A stretch of DNA of 64,000 nt from Trujillonella endophytica (GCF_019799905.1 NZ_JABGCI010000008.1:62001-126000), one strand, 5' to 3'. Positions 48,504 to 57,818 are shown, counted from the first letter of the stretch. The notes: generated from the sequence alone by a model not told the origin. A program made the numbers and translations.

Positions 48504-49756
48504 CCGCGGTGGCCTGCCAGGATGACGTCGTGGTGCGCGTTCCTCCCGCGGCGGTGCGCGGGTCGCTGCACCGCTGGCTGTACCTCCTCCTGGGCGGGGC
48601 CATCGCGCTCGCGGTCGCCGTCGTGCTGGCCTGGCCGGTGGAGGTCCTCCTCACCTCGGACCTGCCGGTGGCCCTGGGCGTCGTGCTCGCCGCCCTCGTC
48701 GTCGCGGCGCCGGTGGGGGCCGTGGGCGTGCTGTCCGCGACGCGCTCGATCGAGGGCGTGGCGGTCGGCGCGCTGCTCACCGGCCGGCTCGACGAGCGCC
48801 CCGGCCCGTCGACGACGGCGGGGCAGCGCGCCCGCACGGCCCTCCTGCTCGGGATGCACGTGCTGGCCGGCGGGCTGGCCGGCGCCCTCGTCGTCATCGG
48901 GCTGCCCACGGCCGTGCTGCTGGTCTCCACGACCGACGCCGGCGGGCTCTTCGGCGAGGCAGCGCTTCCCGACGACCGCGCCGTCCGCGCCGGCCTCGCC
49001 GTCGGCCTGGTCCTGGCCGCGGTCGTCGGCGGGGACCTCCTGGGGCGCGGGCTGGCCGCCGTCGCTCCTCGGCTCCTGTTCGACTCCACGGCCGAGCGGC
49101 TCGCCGCGGCCGAGGCGTCGGTGTCGCTGCTCGCCGGCCGCGACCGACTGGCGCGGGAACTGCACGACAGCGTGGGCCACTCGCTGAGCCTGGTCACGGT
49201 GCAGGCCGGCGCCGCCCGCCGGCTCATCACCCGGGACCCGGTGGCGGCCGAGGCGGCGCTCCGGGCCACCGAGGACGCCGCCCGCCGGGCGCTGGTGGAC
49301 CTCGACCACGTGCTCGGGCTGATCCGGGAGGAGTCCGGCGGCCCGGTCGAGGTGACTCCCGTGCCGGACCTGCGGGACCTCGACGAGCTCGTCGCCACCG
49401 CCAGCGGCGCCGGAGCCCGCGTGGACGTGCGGGTGACGGGCCCCGTGGACGGGCTGCCGGCCGTCGTGTCGCGGGAGGCCTACCGGATCGTGCAGGAGGG
49501 GCTGACCAACGTGCTCCGGCACGCGCCGGGCGCTGCCTGCCGGCTGGAGGTGGCGGCCCGCGACGACCTCGAGCTGCGGCTGGTCAACGGGGCGGCGGGC
49601 TCGGCCCCCGACGCGTCCGGCGGCGGCCGGGGCCTGACCGGGCTGCGCGAGCGGGCGCGGGACCTGCGCGGCACCGTGTCCGCCGGACCGGACGCCGACG
49701 GCCGGTGGGAACTCCTCGTGCGGCTGCCGGTGCACGCCCGCGGGGTCGCCCGGTGA
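48500..49756 (+). CDS. Sensor histidine kinase, NarL/DesK type
   Basis: A 418-residue kinase. Four helices (about 25-48, 55-75, 112-138 and 163-185) form the sensor. The HisKA_3 dimerisation helix has ARELHDSVGHSLSLV with the phosphorylated His near 220, and the HATPase domain contains EAYRIVQEGLTNVLRHAPGA and GGRGLTGLRERA. ATG at 48500 overlaps the previous stop by 4 bp. A GTG at 48530 with CAGGAT 6 nt upstream is an alternative, leaderless start. The signal is unknown. Confidence 0.87.
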   Translation: MTAVACQDDVVVRVPPAAVRGSLHRWLYLLLGGAIALAVAVVLAWPVEVLLTSDLPVALGVVLAALVVAAPVGAVGVLSATRSIEGVAVGALLTGRLDERPGPSTTAGQRARTALLLGMHVLAGGLAGALVVIGLPTAVLLVSTTDAGGLFGEAALPDDRAVRAGLAVGLVLAAVVGGDLLGRGLAAVAPRLLFDSTAERLAAAEASVSLLAGRDRLARELHDSVGHSLSLVTVQAGAARRLITRDPVAAEAALRATEDAARRALVDLDHVLGLIREESGGPVEVTPVPDLRDLDELVATASGAGARVDVRVTGPVDGLPAVVSREAYRIVQEGLTNVLRHAPGAACRLEVAARDDLELRLVNGAAGSAPDASGGGRGLTGLRERARDLRGTVSAGPDADGRWELLVRLPVHARGVAR

Positions 49757-50400
49757 CCGTCCTCCGGGTTGCGCTCGTCGACGACGAGCCGCTCATCCGC
49801 AGCGGCCTCGCCGCGGTCGTCGCCGCGGAGCCCGACCTCGAGGTCGTGGGTCAGGCCGGCGACGGGTCCGAGGTGCTGGACCTGGTGGGGCGGACCGCGC
49901 CCGACGTCGTCCTCATGGACGTCCGGATGCCCCGCGTCGACGGGATCGAGGCGACCCGGGCGCTGGTCCGCGCCGGTTCGTCGGCGCGGGTCCTGGTGCT
50001 CACCACCTTCGCCAACGACGACCACGTCTTCGACGCCCTGGCCGCCGGCGCCGACGGGTTCCTGCTCAAGCGCTCCACGCCGGAGGAGGTGCTGCACGGC
50101 ATCCGGACGGTCGCCCGCGGGGAGTCGCTGCTGTTCCCCGACGCGGTCCGCGAGCTCGCCCGCCGGCACGTCCGGGGCGCCGGCGCGGCCGCGATGCCCG
50201 AGCTGGCCCGGCTGACCGCACGGGAGGGCGAGGTGCTGCGCCTGATGGCCGGCGGCCGGAGCAACGCCGAGATCGCCGCGGAACTCGTGGTCGGCGTGGA
50301 GACGGTGCGCAGCCACGTCGCCGCCGTCCTCGCCAAGACCGGCGCCCGCGACCGCACCCAGGCCGTGGTGCTGGCCTACCGCTCCGGCTTCGTCAGGTAG
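49753..50400 (+). CDS. NarL-family response regulator
   Basis: A 215-residue regulator. The receiver has the acidic pair DDE near residues 10-12 and the phosphoacceptor Asp in VVLMDVRMP near residue 56, with Thr in LVLTTFA and Lys in GFLLKRS. The C-terminal LuxR-type helix-turn-helix is LTAREGEVLRLMAGGRSNAEIAAELVVGVETVRSHVAAVLAKTGARDRTQAV. GTG start in a 4-bp overlap with the kinase gene. It overlaps the convergent cydDC gene by 8 bp. Confidence 0.9.
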   Translation: MTVLRVALVDDEPLIRSGLAAVVAAEPDLEVVGQAGDGSEVLDLVGRTAPDVVLMDVRMPRVDGIEATRALVRAGSSARVLVLTTFANDDHVFDALAAGADGFLLKRSTPEEVLHGIRTVARGESLLFPDAVRELARRHVRGAGAAAMPELARLTAREGEVLRLMAGGRSNAEIAAELVVGVETVRSHVAAVLAKTGARDRTQAVVLAYRSGFVR

Positions 50401-53400
50401 CGGCGGCCACCACCGCACCGAGGTCGACGACCCGGTCACCGGGGTGGACCAGCGCGTCGTCGTGGGTCACGCACACCACGACCCGGCCGGCCAGCGCCGC
50501 CCGCAGGTCGCCGACCAGCGCCGTGGCGGTCGGCGGGTCCAGGTGGGCGGTCGGCTCGTCGAGCAGGACGACGTCGCGGTCGGCCAGCAGCGCCCGCGCC
50601 GCGGCCAGCCGCCGGCGCTCGCCGCCGGACAGCGCGGTGCCGCCGGCGCCGACCGGGGTGTCCAGGCCGTCGGGGAGCGTGCCGAGCAGGCCGCCGAGGC
50701 CGGCGGCGGTCAGCGCCGCCCGCATCCGCGCTTCGCCGGCCGGGCCGGTCAGCTCCCCGCGCGGAGCGGCGAGGGCGAGGTTGGCGCAGATGGTCGAGGA
50801 GAAGACGTGGGCCTCCTGCGGCAGCCAGGCCAGCCGCGAGCGGACGTCGTCGCCGGCGAGGTCCGCGGTGTCGACCCCACCGAGCTCATAACGACCTTCG
50901 CGGGGCCGCAGCGCGGCCATCAGCACCGCGAGCAGCGTCGACTTGCCCGAGCCCGACGGACCGCGCACGACGAGCCATCCGCCGTCGGCGGCTGCGGCGG
51001 CTGCGGCGTCCTGGCCGTGCAGCACGTCGGGGCCGCCGGGCCAGCCCGCCCGCAGCGACTCCACGGCCAGCCCGCGCACCGGCGCGGGCGCGGGGCGGGG
51101 CTCGGTCGGGTCGGCCGGCACGGGAGCGGTCAGGACGGCGTCCAGCCGGGCGTGCGCGTCGGCCAGCGCGCCGCGGCGCTGCAGCGCGGTCACCAGCCCG
51201 CCCAGCGGCTCGGCCAGCGCCAGCGGAGCCAGCGCGAGGACGGCGACGGTCGGACCGGCGAGCCCGGCGGAGGCGGCCGTGCCGCCGGCGAGGACCGCGG
51301 CGGCGCCGGTGCCCAGGCCGATCAGCGCGGTGCCCAGTGCGGCGGCGCGGCTCGCGGCGGCCGACGCCCGGCTCCGGCTGCGGCCGGCGGCGGCCAGGCC
51401 CGCGGCGGTGCGCGGCGCCAGCCCGTGCGCCCGCAGGTCGGGGGCGCCGGCCAGCACCGTCGTCGCCTCGCGGAGCGCCGCCACGCGGAGCCCGCCCTCG
51501 GCCCGGGCGGCGCCGGCGTCGAGCCGCCGGTGCGCGACGAGGACGCCCACGACCGTCATCACCAGCACCGCTGCGGTCGTGGCAGCGGTGGCCGGATGGA
51601 TCAGCGCCAGGGCGCCGACGGTGCCGGCGGTGACCGTGCCGGCGACCAGCGCCGGGGGCAGCACCCGCACCGAGAGGTCCTGCACCAGGCCGACGTCGCC
51701 GACCACGCGGGCCAGCGCGCTGCCCGGCGTCCGCTCGGCGGCGATGCCCTGCGCGGCCAGCGCGCGCCAGACCCGGACCCGGAGGTCGGCGGCCTGCCGC
51801 AGCGCCGCGTCGTGGGCGGCCATCCGCTCCAGCCAGCGCAGCAGCGACCGGCCGATGCCGAAGAACCGGACGCCGACGATGGCGACCATCAGCGTCAGGA
51901 TCTGGGGCATCCCGGCCGCCCGGACGATCAGGTAGCCCGACACCGCGGTCAGCGCGACGCCCGCGCCGGCCGACGCGGTGCCGGCCAGCACGGCCCGGAC
52001 GAGCGCCCGCCGCGGCCAGCCGTGCCCCCGCACCCCGCCCGATGTCTCGACGAGATCTGCACACTCGCCGCCATCAGGGGCTGATGCCGTCGAGTGTGCA
52101 GATCTCGCCGGGGGGAGGGCGGCGGCCGGGGCAGGCGCCGGGCCGGGGGAGGGCAGGTCCACGGTCCGGTCGGCCAGTGCGGCGAGGACCGGGTCGTGGG
52201 TGACCAGGACGACGGTGACCGTGCCGCGCAGCGCCGCGAGGACGGCGGCGACGCGGGCGGTGGCGGCCGCGTCCAGGTGCGCGGTCGGCTCGTCGAGCAG
52301 CAGCAGCCGGGCGCCGCGGCGCACCCGCACCAGCGCGCGGGCCAGCGCGACCCGCTGCAGCTCGCCCGGCGAGAGGGTCTCGCAGGGGCGGCCGGCCAGC
52401 TGCGCGCCGCCGACGCGGGCCAGCGCCTCGACGACGAACGCCTCGGCGACGAGCTCGTCCACCCCCGCCTCGCCGCCCGCGTGCCGGCGCAGCTCGTCGG
52501 CGACCGTCGCGCCGGTGGTGCGCGGGTGCTGCGGCACCCAGGCCACCGCACCCGCGGGCACGCCGCCGACCGTGCCGCCGACCGCAGCGGACGGCGGCAG
52601 CACGCCGGCGAGCGCGGCCAGCAGCGTGGACTTGCCCGAGCCGCTCCGGCCGCGCAGCGCGACCAGCTCGCCGGGACGCACGTCCAGGTCCACCGGCGGC
52701 AGCGCGGGCACGCCGCGGCCGGGGTGGCGGACGGTGAGGCCGCGGACGGCGACGTCGGCGCCCCGCGGGTCGCCGTCGGGACCGGCGGCGGCGAGTACGG
52801 CGGCCTTCCCGTCGTCCGCGGCGAGCACGGCGCGCGCCTCGCCAGCGGCGAGGGTGGCGGCCTCGTTGGCGTGGTGCGCCGAGCCCAGGGCCCGCAGCGG
52901 GGCGAAGGCCTCGGGGGCGAGCAGCAGGGCGATCAGGGCGGTCGCGAGCGGCAGCTCGCCGTCGACCAGGCGCAGGCCGGCCGTCACCGCCACCAGCGCG
53001 ACCGAGAGGGTGGCGATCAGCTCGAGCACGAGCGAGGAGAGGAAGGCCAGACGCAGGGTGGCCAGCGTCCGTCGCCGGGCCGCCTCGCCCAGCTCGGCCA
53101 GCGCCGCGACCTGCTCGGCGGCGCGGCCCAGCCCGACGAGCACCGGCAGCCCGCGCACGAGCTCGGCGACGTGCGCGGCGATGCGGTCCAGCGCCCGGGC
53201 CGAGGCCGTCGTCCCGTCCCGGGTGGTGAGGCCGACGAGGACCATGAACAGCGGCACCAGCGGCAGCGTGACCGCCACGAGCACCGCGGAGAGCAGGTCG
53301 GTCGCGGCGAGCACGACCAGCAGCGCCGGGGGCACGACCAGCGTCTGGGCCAGCGCCGGCAGGTAGCTGGTGAGGCCCGGCGCGAGGTCGGCCAGCCGGG

Positions 53401-53773
53401 TGGTCGCGAGGACCGCGGCCGGTCCGGCGCCGCCCGCGGCCTCGACGGCGGCGGGGGAGCCGGCCAGCCGGGTCAGCAGCCGCTCGCGCAGCACCTGCTC
53501 GGCCCGGCGGGCGTCGCGGGCCGCCAGCAGCTCGCCGACCGCGCCGGCGACCGCCCGCAGCACCGCGCCGCCGGCGGCCAGCGCGAGCGGCGGGAGGACG
53601 GGGCCCTCGGCGTACCCCGCGGCACGGGCGACGGCGTGCGCCAGGCCCGCGGCCAGCAGCACCAGCCCCGCCGTCTGCCCGAGCGCCGCCAGGGCCGAGC
53701 GGACCAGCGTGCCGCGCAGGCCCGGCACCCCCTCGAGCGCGGCCAGGGGACCGCCCGCGCGCCGCTGCCTCAT
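50393..53773 (-). CDS. cydDC: Fused CydD-CydC heterodimeric ABC exporter
   Basis: A 1126-residue protein that joins CydD and CydC in one chain. CydDC exports thiols (glutathione or cysteine in E. coli) and is needed to assemble cytochrome bd. The first half holds a membrane domain (about residues 20-310), Walker A GRSGSGKST near 377, LSPGELQR near 466 and LLLLDEPTAHLD. The second has its own membrane domain (about 590-870), Walker A GPSGSGKST near 939, LSGGERRR and VVLLDEPTAHLD. The linker near 556-574 is encoded by a perfect palindrome. The ATG overlaps the cydB stop by 4 bp. Confidence 0.92.
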   Translation of the reverse strand: MRQRRAGGPLAALEGVPGLRGTLVRSALAALGQTAGLVLLAAGLAHAVARAAGYAEGPVLPPLALAAGGAVLRAVAGAVGELLAARDARRAEQVLRERLLTRLAGSPAAVEAAGGAGPAAVLATTRLADLAPGLTSYLPALAQTLVVPPALLVVLAATDLLSAVLVAVTLPLVPLFMVLVGLTTRDGTTASARALDRIAAHVAELVRGLPVLVGLGRAAEQVAALAELGEAARRRTLATLRLAFLSSLVLELIATLSVALVAVTAGLRLVDGELPLATALIALLLAPEAFAPLRALGSAHHANEAATLAAGEARAVLAADDGKAAVLAAAGPDGDPRGADVAVRGLTVRHPGRGVPALPPVDLDVRPGELVALRGRSGSGKSTLLAALAGVLPPSAAVGGTVGGVPAGAVAWVPQHPRTTGATVADELRRHAGGEAGVDELVAEAFVVEALARVGGAQLAGRPCETLSPGELQRVALARALVRVRRGARLLLLDEPTAHLDAAATARVAAVLAALRGTVTVVLVTHDPVLAALADRTVDLPSPGPAPAPAAALPPARSAHSTASAPDGGECADLVETSGGVRGHGWPRRALVRAVLAGTASAGAGVALTAVSGYLIVRAAGMPQILTLMVAIVGVRFFGIGRSLLRWLERMAAHDAALRQAADLRVRVWRALAAQGIAAERTPGSALARVVGDVGLVQDLSVRVLPPALVAGTVTAGTVGALALIHPATAATTAAVLVMTVVGVLVAHRRLDAGAARAEGGLRVAALREATTVLAGAPDLRAHGLAPRTAAGLAAAGRSRSRASAAASRAAALGTALIGLGTGAAAVLAGGTAASAGLAGPTVAVLALAPLALAEPLGGLVTALQRRGALADAHARLDAVLTAPVPADPTEPRPAPAPVRGLAVESLRAGWPGGPDVLHGQDAAAAAAADGGWLVVRGPSGSGKSTLLAVLMAALRPREGRYELGGVDTADLAGDDVRSRLAWLPQEAHVFSSTICANLALAAPRGELTGPAGEARMRAALTAAGLGGLLGTLPDGLDTPVGAGGTALSGGERRRLAAARALLADRDVVLLDEPTAHLDPPTATALVGDLRAALAGRVVVCVTHDDALVHPGDRVVDLGAVVAAAT
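52051..52107. repeat. Palindromic element inside the CydD-CydC linker
   Basis: Perfect 17-bp arms CGAGATCTGCACACTCG (52051-52067) and CGAGTGTGCAGATCTCG (52091-52107) surround a 23-bp centre that holds a second short inverted repeat, CATCAG and CTGATG. The whole is 57 bp, exactly 19 codons, and is read through in frame. Such long perfect symmetry is not needed by the protein and suggests an inserted palindromic element. Confidence 0.8.
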
Positions 53774-54783
53774 GCCGCCACCTGCTCCTCGGTGTGCTGC
53801 GGCTCGGCGGTCAGCCGCCGGCGGAACACCCAGTACGTCCAGGCCTGGTAGCAGAGCACGACCGGCAGCCCGATCCCCGCGGCCCAGGTCATCACCGTGA
53901 GGGTGTAGTCGCTGACCGAGGCGTCGGCGACGGTGACGTCGAACGCGGTGTCGACCGTCGAGGGGACGACGACGGGGTAGGCGGCGCCGAAGATCGTGGC
54001 GGCCGCGGCCACCAGCATCGCGCCCCAGGCGGCGAAGGCCTGCCCCTCGCGGTCCACCCGCAGCCGCGCCCAGGCGAGGACGACCGACAGCGCGGCGACC
54101 AGCCACAGCACCGCCGTGACCGCCGTGCCGTACCGCAGGTGCACGATGCCGGCCCAGGCGAGCAGCGGCAGTGCCGCGACCGGCGCCCAGCGCAGCGCGA
54201 AGGCGTGCGCGGCGGCCCGGATCGGCCCGTCGGTCTTCAGCGCCAGGAACACCGCGCCGTGCACCAGGGAGAACGCCAGCACCGAGACCCCGCCGAGCAG
54301 CGCCGGCCAGCCGAGCCCGGCGAGGGGACCGCCAACACGGTTGCCGTCGGCGTCGATCGGCAGGCCCAGCGTGGTGGCGCCGAGCGCGGCACCGATGCCG
54401 AGGGCGGCGACCAGCGAGCCCGCGGTGATGACGCGGGTCCACGTCGCGTCCCAGGCCTCGGTGTGGTGGGAGTGCCGCCACTCGAAGGCGACCGCCCGGA
54501 TGATCAGGCCGAACAGCACCAGCACGAACGGCAGGTACAGCGCCGGCAGCCAGGTGGCGTACCAGCCGGGGAAGGCGGCGAAGACGGCGCCGACGGCGGT
54601 GATCAGCCAGACCTCGTTGCCGTCCCACAGCGGGCCGATGGTGCGGAGCATGACGTGCCGGTCGGCCGTGCGGCGGCCGAGCACCGGCAGCAGCGCGGCC
54701 ACCCCGAAGTCGAAGCCCTCGAGCAGGAGGAAGCCGGTCCAGAGCACCGCCACCGCGGCGAACCAGAGGGTCTGCAGGTCCAT
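53770..54783 (-). CDS. cydB: Cytochrome bd oxidase subunit II
   Basis: A 337-residue integral membrane subunit with about eight or nine helices. The N-terminal LQTLWFAAVAVLWTGFLLLEGFDFGVAALLPVLGR contains the conserved GFDFG motif, followed by RTIGPLWDGNEVWLI. It pairs with CydA in the quinol oxidase. It lies between cydA and cydDC: the 25-bp gap to cydA and the 4-bp overlap with cydDC indicate one operon. Confidence 0.94.
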   Translation of the reverse strand: MDLQTLWFAAVAVLWTGFLLLEGFDFGVAALLPVLGRRTADRHVMLRTIGPLWDGNEVWLITAVGAVFAAFPGWYATWLPALYLPFVLVLFGLIIRAVAFEWRHSHHTEAWDATWTRVITAGSLVAALGIGAALGATTLGLPIDADGNRVGGPLAGLGWPALLGGVSVLAFSLVHGAVFLALKTDGPIRAAAHAFALRWAPVAALPLLAWAGIVHLRYGTAVTAVLWLVAALSVVLAWARLRVDREGQAFAAWGAMLVAAAATIFGAAYPVVVPSTVDTAFDVTVADASVSDYTLTVMTWAAGIGLPVVLCYQAWTYWVFRRRLTAEPQHTEEQVAA

Positions 54784-54808
54784 GGTCGGTCTCTCTCGGG
54801 TGGGGAGG

Positions 54809-56383
54809 TCAGTACGCGAAGGAGAGGACGTCGTCGTCGCGGCGCCGGTCGCCGCCCGACCCGCCGGACACGTCGTCGTCCGGCGTGCCCTCCGGCGGTG
54901 TGCCCGGCACCGGTGCGCCGTCGCCGGTCGTCACGCCGCGGCGGACGAAGCGGGTGATCAGCCACAGCTCGACCACCGCGAGCGCGCCGTAGACGACGGT
55001 CAGCCCGATGAGCGAGGTCCACACCTCGCCGGTGGTGATCCCGGGCGAGACGGCCTGGGCGGTGAAGAAGTACACCTGCTCGCCCACCGGCACGTCGGGG
55101 TTCGGGTAGACGACGAAGGGCTGGCGGCCCATCTCGGTGAAGATCCAGCCGGTCGCGTTCGCCACGAACGGCGCGGCGACGGCCAGCAGCGCGCCGTACA
55201 CGCCGATCTTCGAGGTCGGCACCCGGCCCCTCCGCGTCGCCCACAGCGCGTAGGCGGCGACCGCGGCCGAGACGGCGCCCATGCCGATCATGAGCCGGAA
55301 GCTCCAGTAGGTGACCGCGAGCAGCGGCGAGTAGTCGATCTCCCCGCCGGCGCGGTCGCCGAACGACGGGTCGTCGGGATAGGTCTCGCCGTAGACCGCG
55401 GCGTACTCCTCCTGCAGCTCGTTCACGCCGGGGACGGCCGTGGAGAAGTCGCTGTGGGCGAGGAAGGAGAGCAGCCCGGGCACGGTCCAGGAGTGGACGT
55501 CGTCGCACTCGTTGGACCCCAGCTTGCCGAAGGCGAAGATCGAGAAGGGCGCGGGCGCCTCGGTCTCGCACAGCGCCTCGGCCGAGCTCATCTTCAGCGG
55601 CTGCTGCTGGTACATCAGCTTGCCCTGCCAGTCACCGGTGACGGCGACGAGCACGAACGCGGCCAGCGACACGAACCCGCCCAGCCGCACCGACCGGCGC
55701 CACACGGCGTGATCGACGTCGGTCGTCGGCTGCTCGGCCAGCGTGCGCTTGCGCAGGTGCCACAGGCCGATGCCGACCAGCAGCGCGCCGGCGACCATGA
55801 GCGCGGCGACGATCGCGTGGCTGAAGGCGGCCAGCGCGGTGTTGTTGGTCAGGACGGCGAGGAAGTCGACCTGGACCGGCCGGCCGTCCTCGCCCACCTC
55901 GACGCCGACCGGGTGCTGCATCCAGGAGTTGGCGGCGATGATGAAGTAGGCGCTGACGATGGAGCCGATCACCGCGGCCCACAGGGCGGCGAGGTGCAGC
56001 TTCTTCGGGATCCGGCCCCAGCCGAAGATCCACAGGCCGAGGAAGGTCGACTCGAGGAAGAAGGCCAGCAGCGCCTCGAGGGCCAGCAGCGAGCCGAAGA
56101 CGTCGCCGACGAAGCGCGAGTACTCGCTCCAGGCCAGGCCGAACTGGAACTCCTGCACCAGGCCGGTGGCCACGCCGAGCGCGAAGTTGATCAGGTAGAT
56201 GCGGCCCCAGAACCGGGTCATCCGCAGCCACTCGGGCTTGTCGGTGCGCACCCACATGGTGTGCATGACCGCGACCAGGACGCCCAGGCCGATGGTCAGC
56301 GGGACCATCAGGAAGTGGTAGACGGTCGTGATCCCGAACTGCCAGCGGGCCACGTCCAGGGTGTCCAGCCCGAGCACGTCCAC
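54809..56383 (-). CDS. cydA: Cytochrome bd oxidase subunit I
   Basis: A 524-residue haem-binding subunit of the high-affinity terminal oxidase. The first haem ligand is in WQFGITTVYHFLMVPLT (H23); a second His is in ALAAFSHAIVAAL and Met in WSFRLMIGMGAVSA. The quinol loop KLMYQQQPLKMSSAEAL is of the short type. The acidic tail (GTPDDDVSGGSGGDRRRDDDV) is disordered. GTG at 56383 has GGAG upstream. It is divergent from blaI with two palindromic operators between them, so this operon is likely controlled by the BlaI-type repressor. Confidence 0.93.
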   Translation of the reverse strand: MDVLGLDTLDVARWQFGITTVYHFLMVPLTIGLGVLVAVMHTMWVRTDKPEWLRMTRFWGRIYLINFALGVATGLVQEFQFGLAWSEYSRFVGDVFGSLLALEALLAFFLESTFLGLWIFGWGRIPKKLHLAALWAAVIGSIVSAYFIIAANSWMQHPVGVEVGEDGRPVQVDFLAVLTNNTALAAFSHAIVAALMVAGALLVGIGLWHLRKRTLAEQPTTDVDHAVWRRSVRLGGFVSLAAFVLVAVTGDWQGKLMYQQQPLKMSSAEALCETEAPAPFSIFAFGKLGSNECDDVHSWTVPGLLSFLAHSDFSTAVPGVNELQEEYAAVYGETYPDDPSFGDRAGGEIDYSPLLAVTYWSFRLMIGMGAVSAAVAAYALWATRRGRVPTSKIGVYGALLAVAAPFVANATGWIFTEMGRQPFVVYPNPDVPVGEQVYFFTAQAVSPGITTGEVWTSLIGLTVVYGALAVVELWLITRFVRRGVTTGDGAPVPGTPPEGTPDDDVSGGSGGDRRRDDDVLSFAY

Positions 56384-56419
56384 CGGGGTCTCCTCGTGTC
56401 GTCCGATCCGACGTACTCT

Positions 56420-56460
56420 TTCTACGCCCCGTAGAAGACAGATTTCTACGATCCGTAGAA
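56420..56460. promoter_or_regulatory. Twin BlaI-type operators between cydA and blaI
   Basis: TTCTAC-N5-GTAGAA occurs at 56420-56436 and again at 56444-56460, 24 bp centre to centre. BlaI/MecI repressors bind this type of dyad. Both copies lie between cydA and the BlaI-family gene, so they can silence both promoters. Confidence 0.8.
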
Positions 56461-56494
56461 GAACGGCGTGTGACACGCCGGACAGGAGGAGCCG

Positions 56495-56854
56495 ATGGCC
56501 TCGCTGGGCGAGCTGGAGCGTGTGGTGATGGACCACCTGTGGTCCGCCGCCGGGCCGCTGGCGGCCACGGACCTGCGCGACGCCCTCGCCGACCGCGGTC
56601 TCGCGCTGACCACCGTGCACACGGTGCTCGGCCGGCTGGAGCAGAAGGGCTTCGTCGCGCACGACGAGGCGCGCCCGCGCCGGTTCCGGCCCACGGCGAC
56701 CCGCGAGCAGCACTCGGCCGAGCTGATGCACGAGGTGCTGGGTCAGGCCGCCGACCGGCAGGCGGTGCTCGCCCGCTTCGTCGGCAGCGTCGACGCCGAG
56801 GAGGCCGCCTTGCTGCGCCGGCTGCTCGACGGCACGGACGCCTCCTCGGCCTGA
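56495..56854 (+). CDS. BlaI/MecI/CopY-family repressor
   Basis: A 119-residue winged-helix repressor. MASLGELERVVMDHLWSAAGPLAATDLRDALADRGLALTTVHTVLGRLEQKGFVAHDEARPRRFRP is the DNA-binding part; the C-terminal helices dimerise. In known systems a membrane protease (BlaR1/MecR1) triggers cleavage of such repressors. GGAGGAG precedes the ATG. A protease gene follows after 1 bp. The paired operators just upstream show autoregulation and probable control of cyd. Confidence 0.92.
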   Translation: MASLGELERVVMDHLWSAAGPLAATDLRDALADRGLALTTVHTVLGRLEQKGFVAHDEARPRRFRPTATREQHSAELMHEVLGQAADRQAVLARFVGSVDAEEAALLRRLLDGTDASSA

Positions 56855-56855
56855 C

Positions 56856-57791
56856 GTGCTGCCCGCGACCGCGGCCGCGCTGGCGGTCCTGGCTGCTCTG
56901 CTGGCGTGGCCGCTGCCCGCGCTGCTCGGCCGGGCCCGCTGGCCCGGCCGGGACCCGCTGGCCGCCCTGGTCTGCTGGCAGGCGGTCGGGCTGGCCGGTG
57001 GCCTGTCGATCATCGGTGCGCTGCTCGTGCACGGGCTCGCCCCGTGGGGGCACTCGCTCCCGGAGGCGGGCTGGCACGTGCTGACCGGCGAACCGGCGGC
57101 CGGGCGCGTCCGCGGCGACCACTGGGTCACCCTCACCCTCGCCGGCGTCCTGGCCGTCGAGCTCCTGGGCGTGCTGGCCCTCTCGTGGGTGCGCACCGCC
57201 CGCACCCGCCGCCGGCACCGCGAGCTGCTGGAGGTCGTCGTCCGCCCGGCCGCGGCCGTGCCCGACGCCCGGCTGCTCGACACCCCGGCCCCGGTGGCGT
57301 TCTGCATCCCCGGGGCCCGGCCGCTGCTCGTGCTCTCGTCGGGGATGGTCGCCGAGCTCGACGAGGCCCAGCTGGCCGGCGTCGTCGCCCACGAGCGGGC
57401 GCACCTGCGCGAGCACCACCACCTCTACCTGCTGCCGTTCCTGGCGTGGGAGGCGGCGCTGCCGGTGCTGCCGGCCGCGGCCCGTGCGCACGCCGCGGTG
57501 CGGACGCTGGTGGAGATGCGGGCCGACGACGTCGCGCTGGCCGCGGTCCCGGGCCCCGACCCGCGGCGGACGCTGGCCCGGGCCATCGTCGCGGCGGGAG
57601 CGCACGGCGGTGGGGACGGCGTGCCGTCGGGAGCGCTCGCGGCCGGGGGCAGCGCCGTCACCGCCCGGGTGCGCCGGCTGCTGGAGCCCCCGGCGCCACT
57701 GCCGGCTCCCGCCCGTGCCGCCGTCCTGACCGCCGCCGGGCTGCTCCTCGCCGTCCCGACGGCCCTGCTGCTGCTCCCCGCCGTCGCCTAG
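56856..57791 (+). CDS. M56-family membrane metallopeptidase, BlaR1/MecR1-like
   Basis: A 311-residue membrane protease with helices at about residues 2-22, 38-62, 85-110 and a C-terminal one near 290-310. The zinc site HERAH is in GVVAHERAHLREHHH (about 174-188), with a downstream Glu in EMRADDVALA. It lacks the extracellular beta-lactam sensor domain of BlaR1, so it is the short actinobacterial type and its trigger is unknown. The GTG start is 1 bp after the repressor stop. Confidence 0.87.
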   Translation: MLPATAAALAVLAALLAWPLPALLGRARWPGRDPLAALVCWQAVGLAGGLSIIGALLVHGLAPWGHSLPEAGWHVLTGEPAAGRVRGDHWVTLTLAGVLAVELLGVLALSWVRTARTRRRHRELLEVVVRPAAAVPDARLLDTPAPVAFCIPGARPLLVLSSGMVAELDEAQLAGVVAHERAHLREHHHLYLLPFLAWEAALPVLPAAARAHAAVRTLVEMRADDVALAAVPGPDPRRTLARAIVAAGAHGGGDGVPSGALAAGGSAVTARVRRLLEPPAPLPAPARAAVLTAAGLLLAVPTALLLLPAVA

Positions 57792-57818
57792 TCGACCTCC
57801 GCGGGCGAGAGGCCGCCC

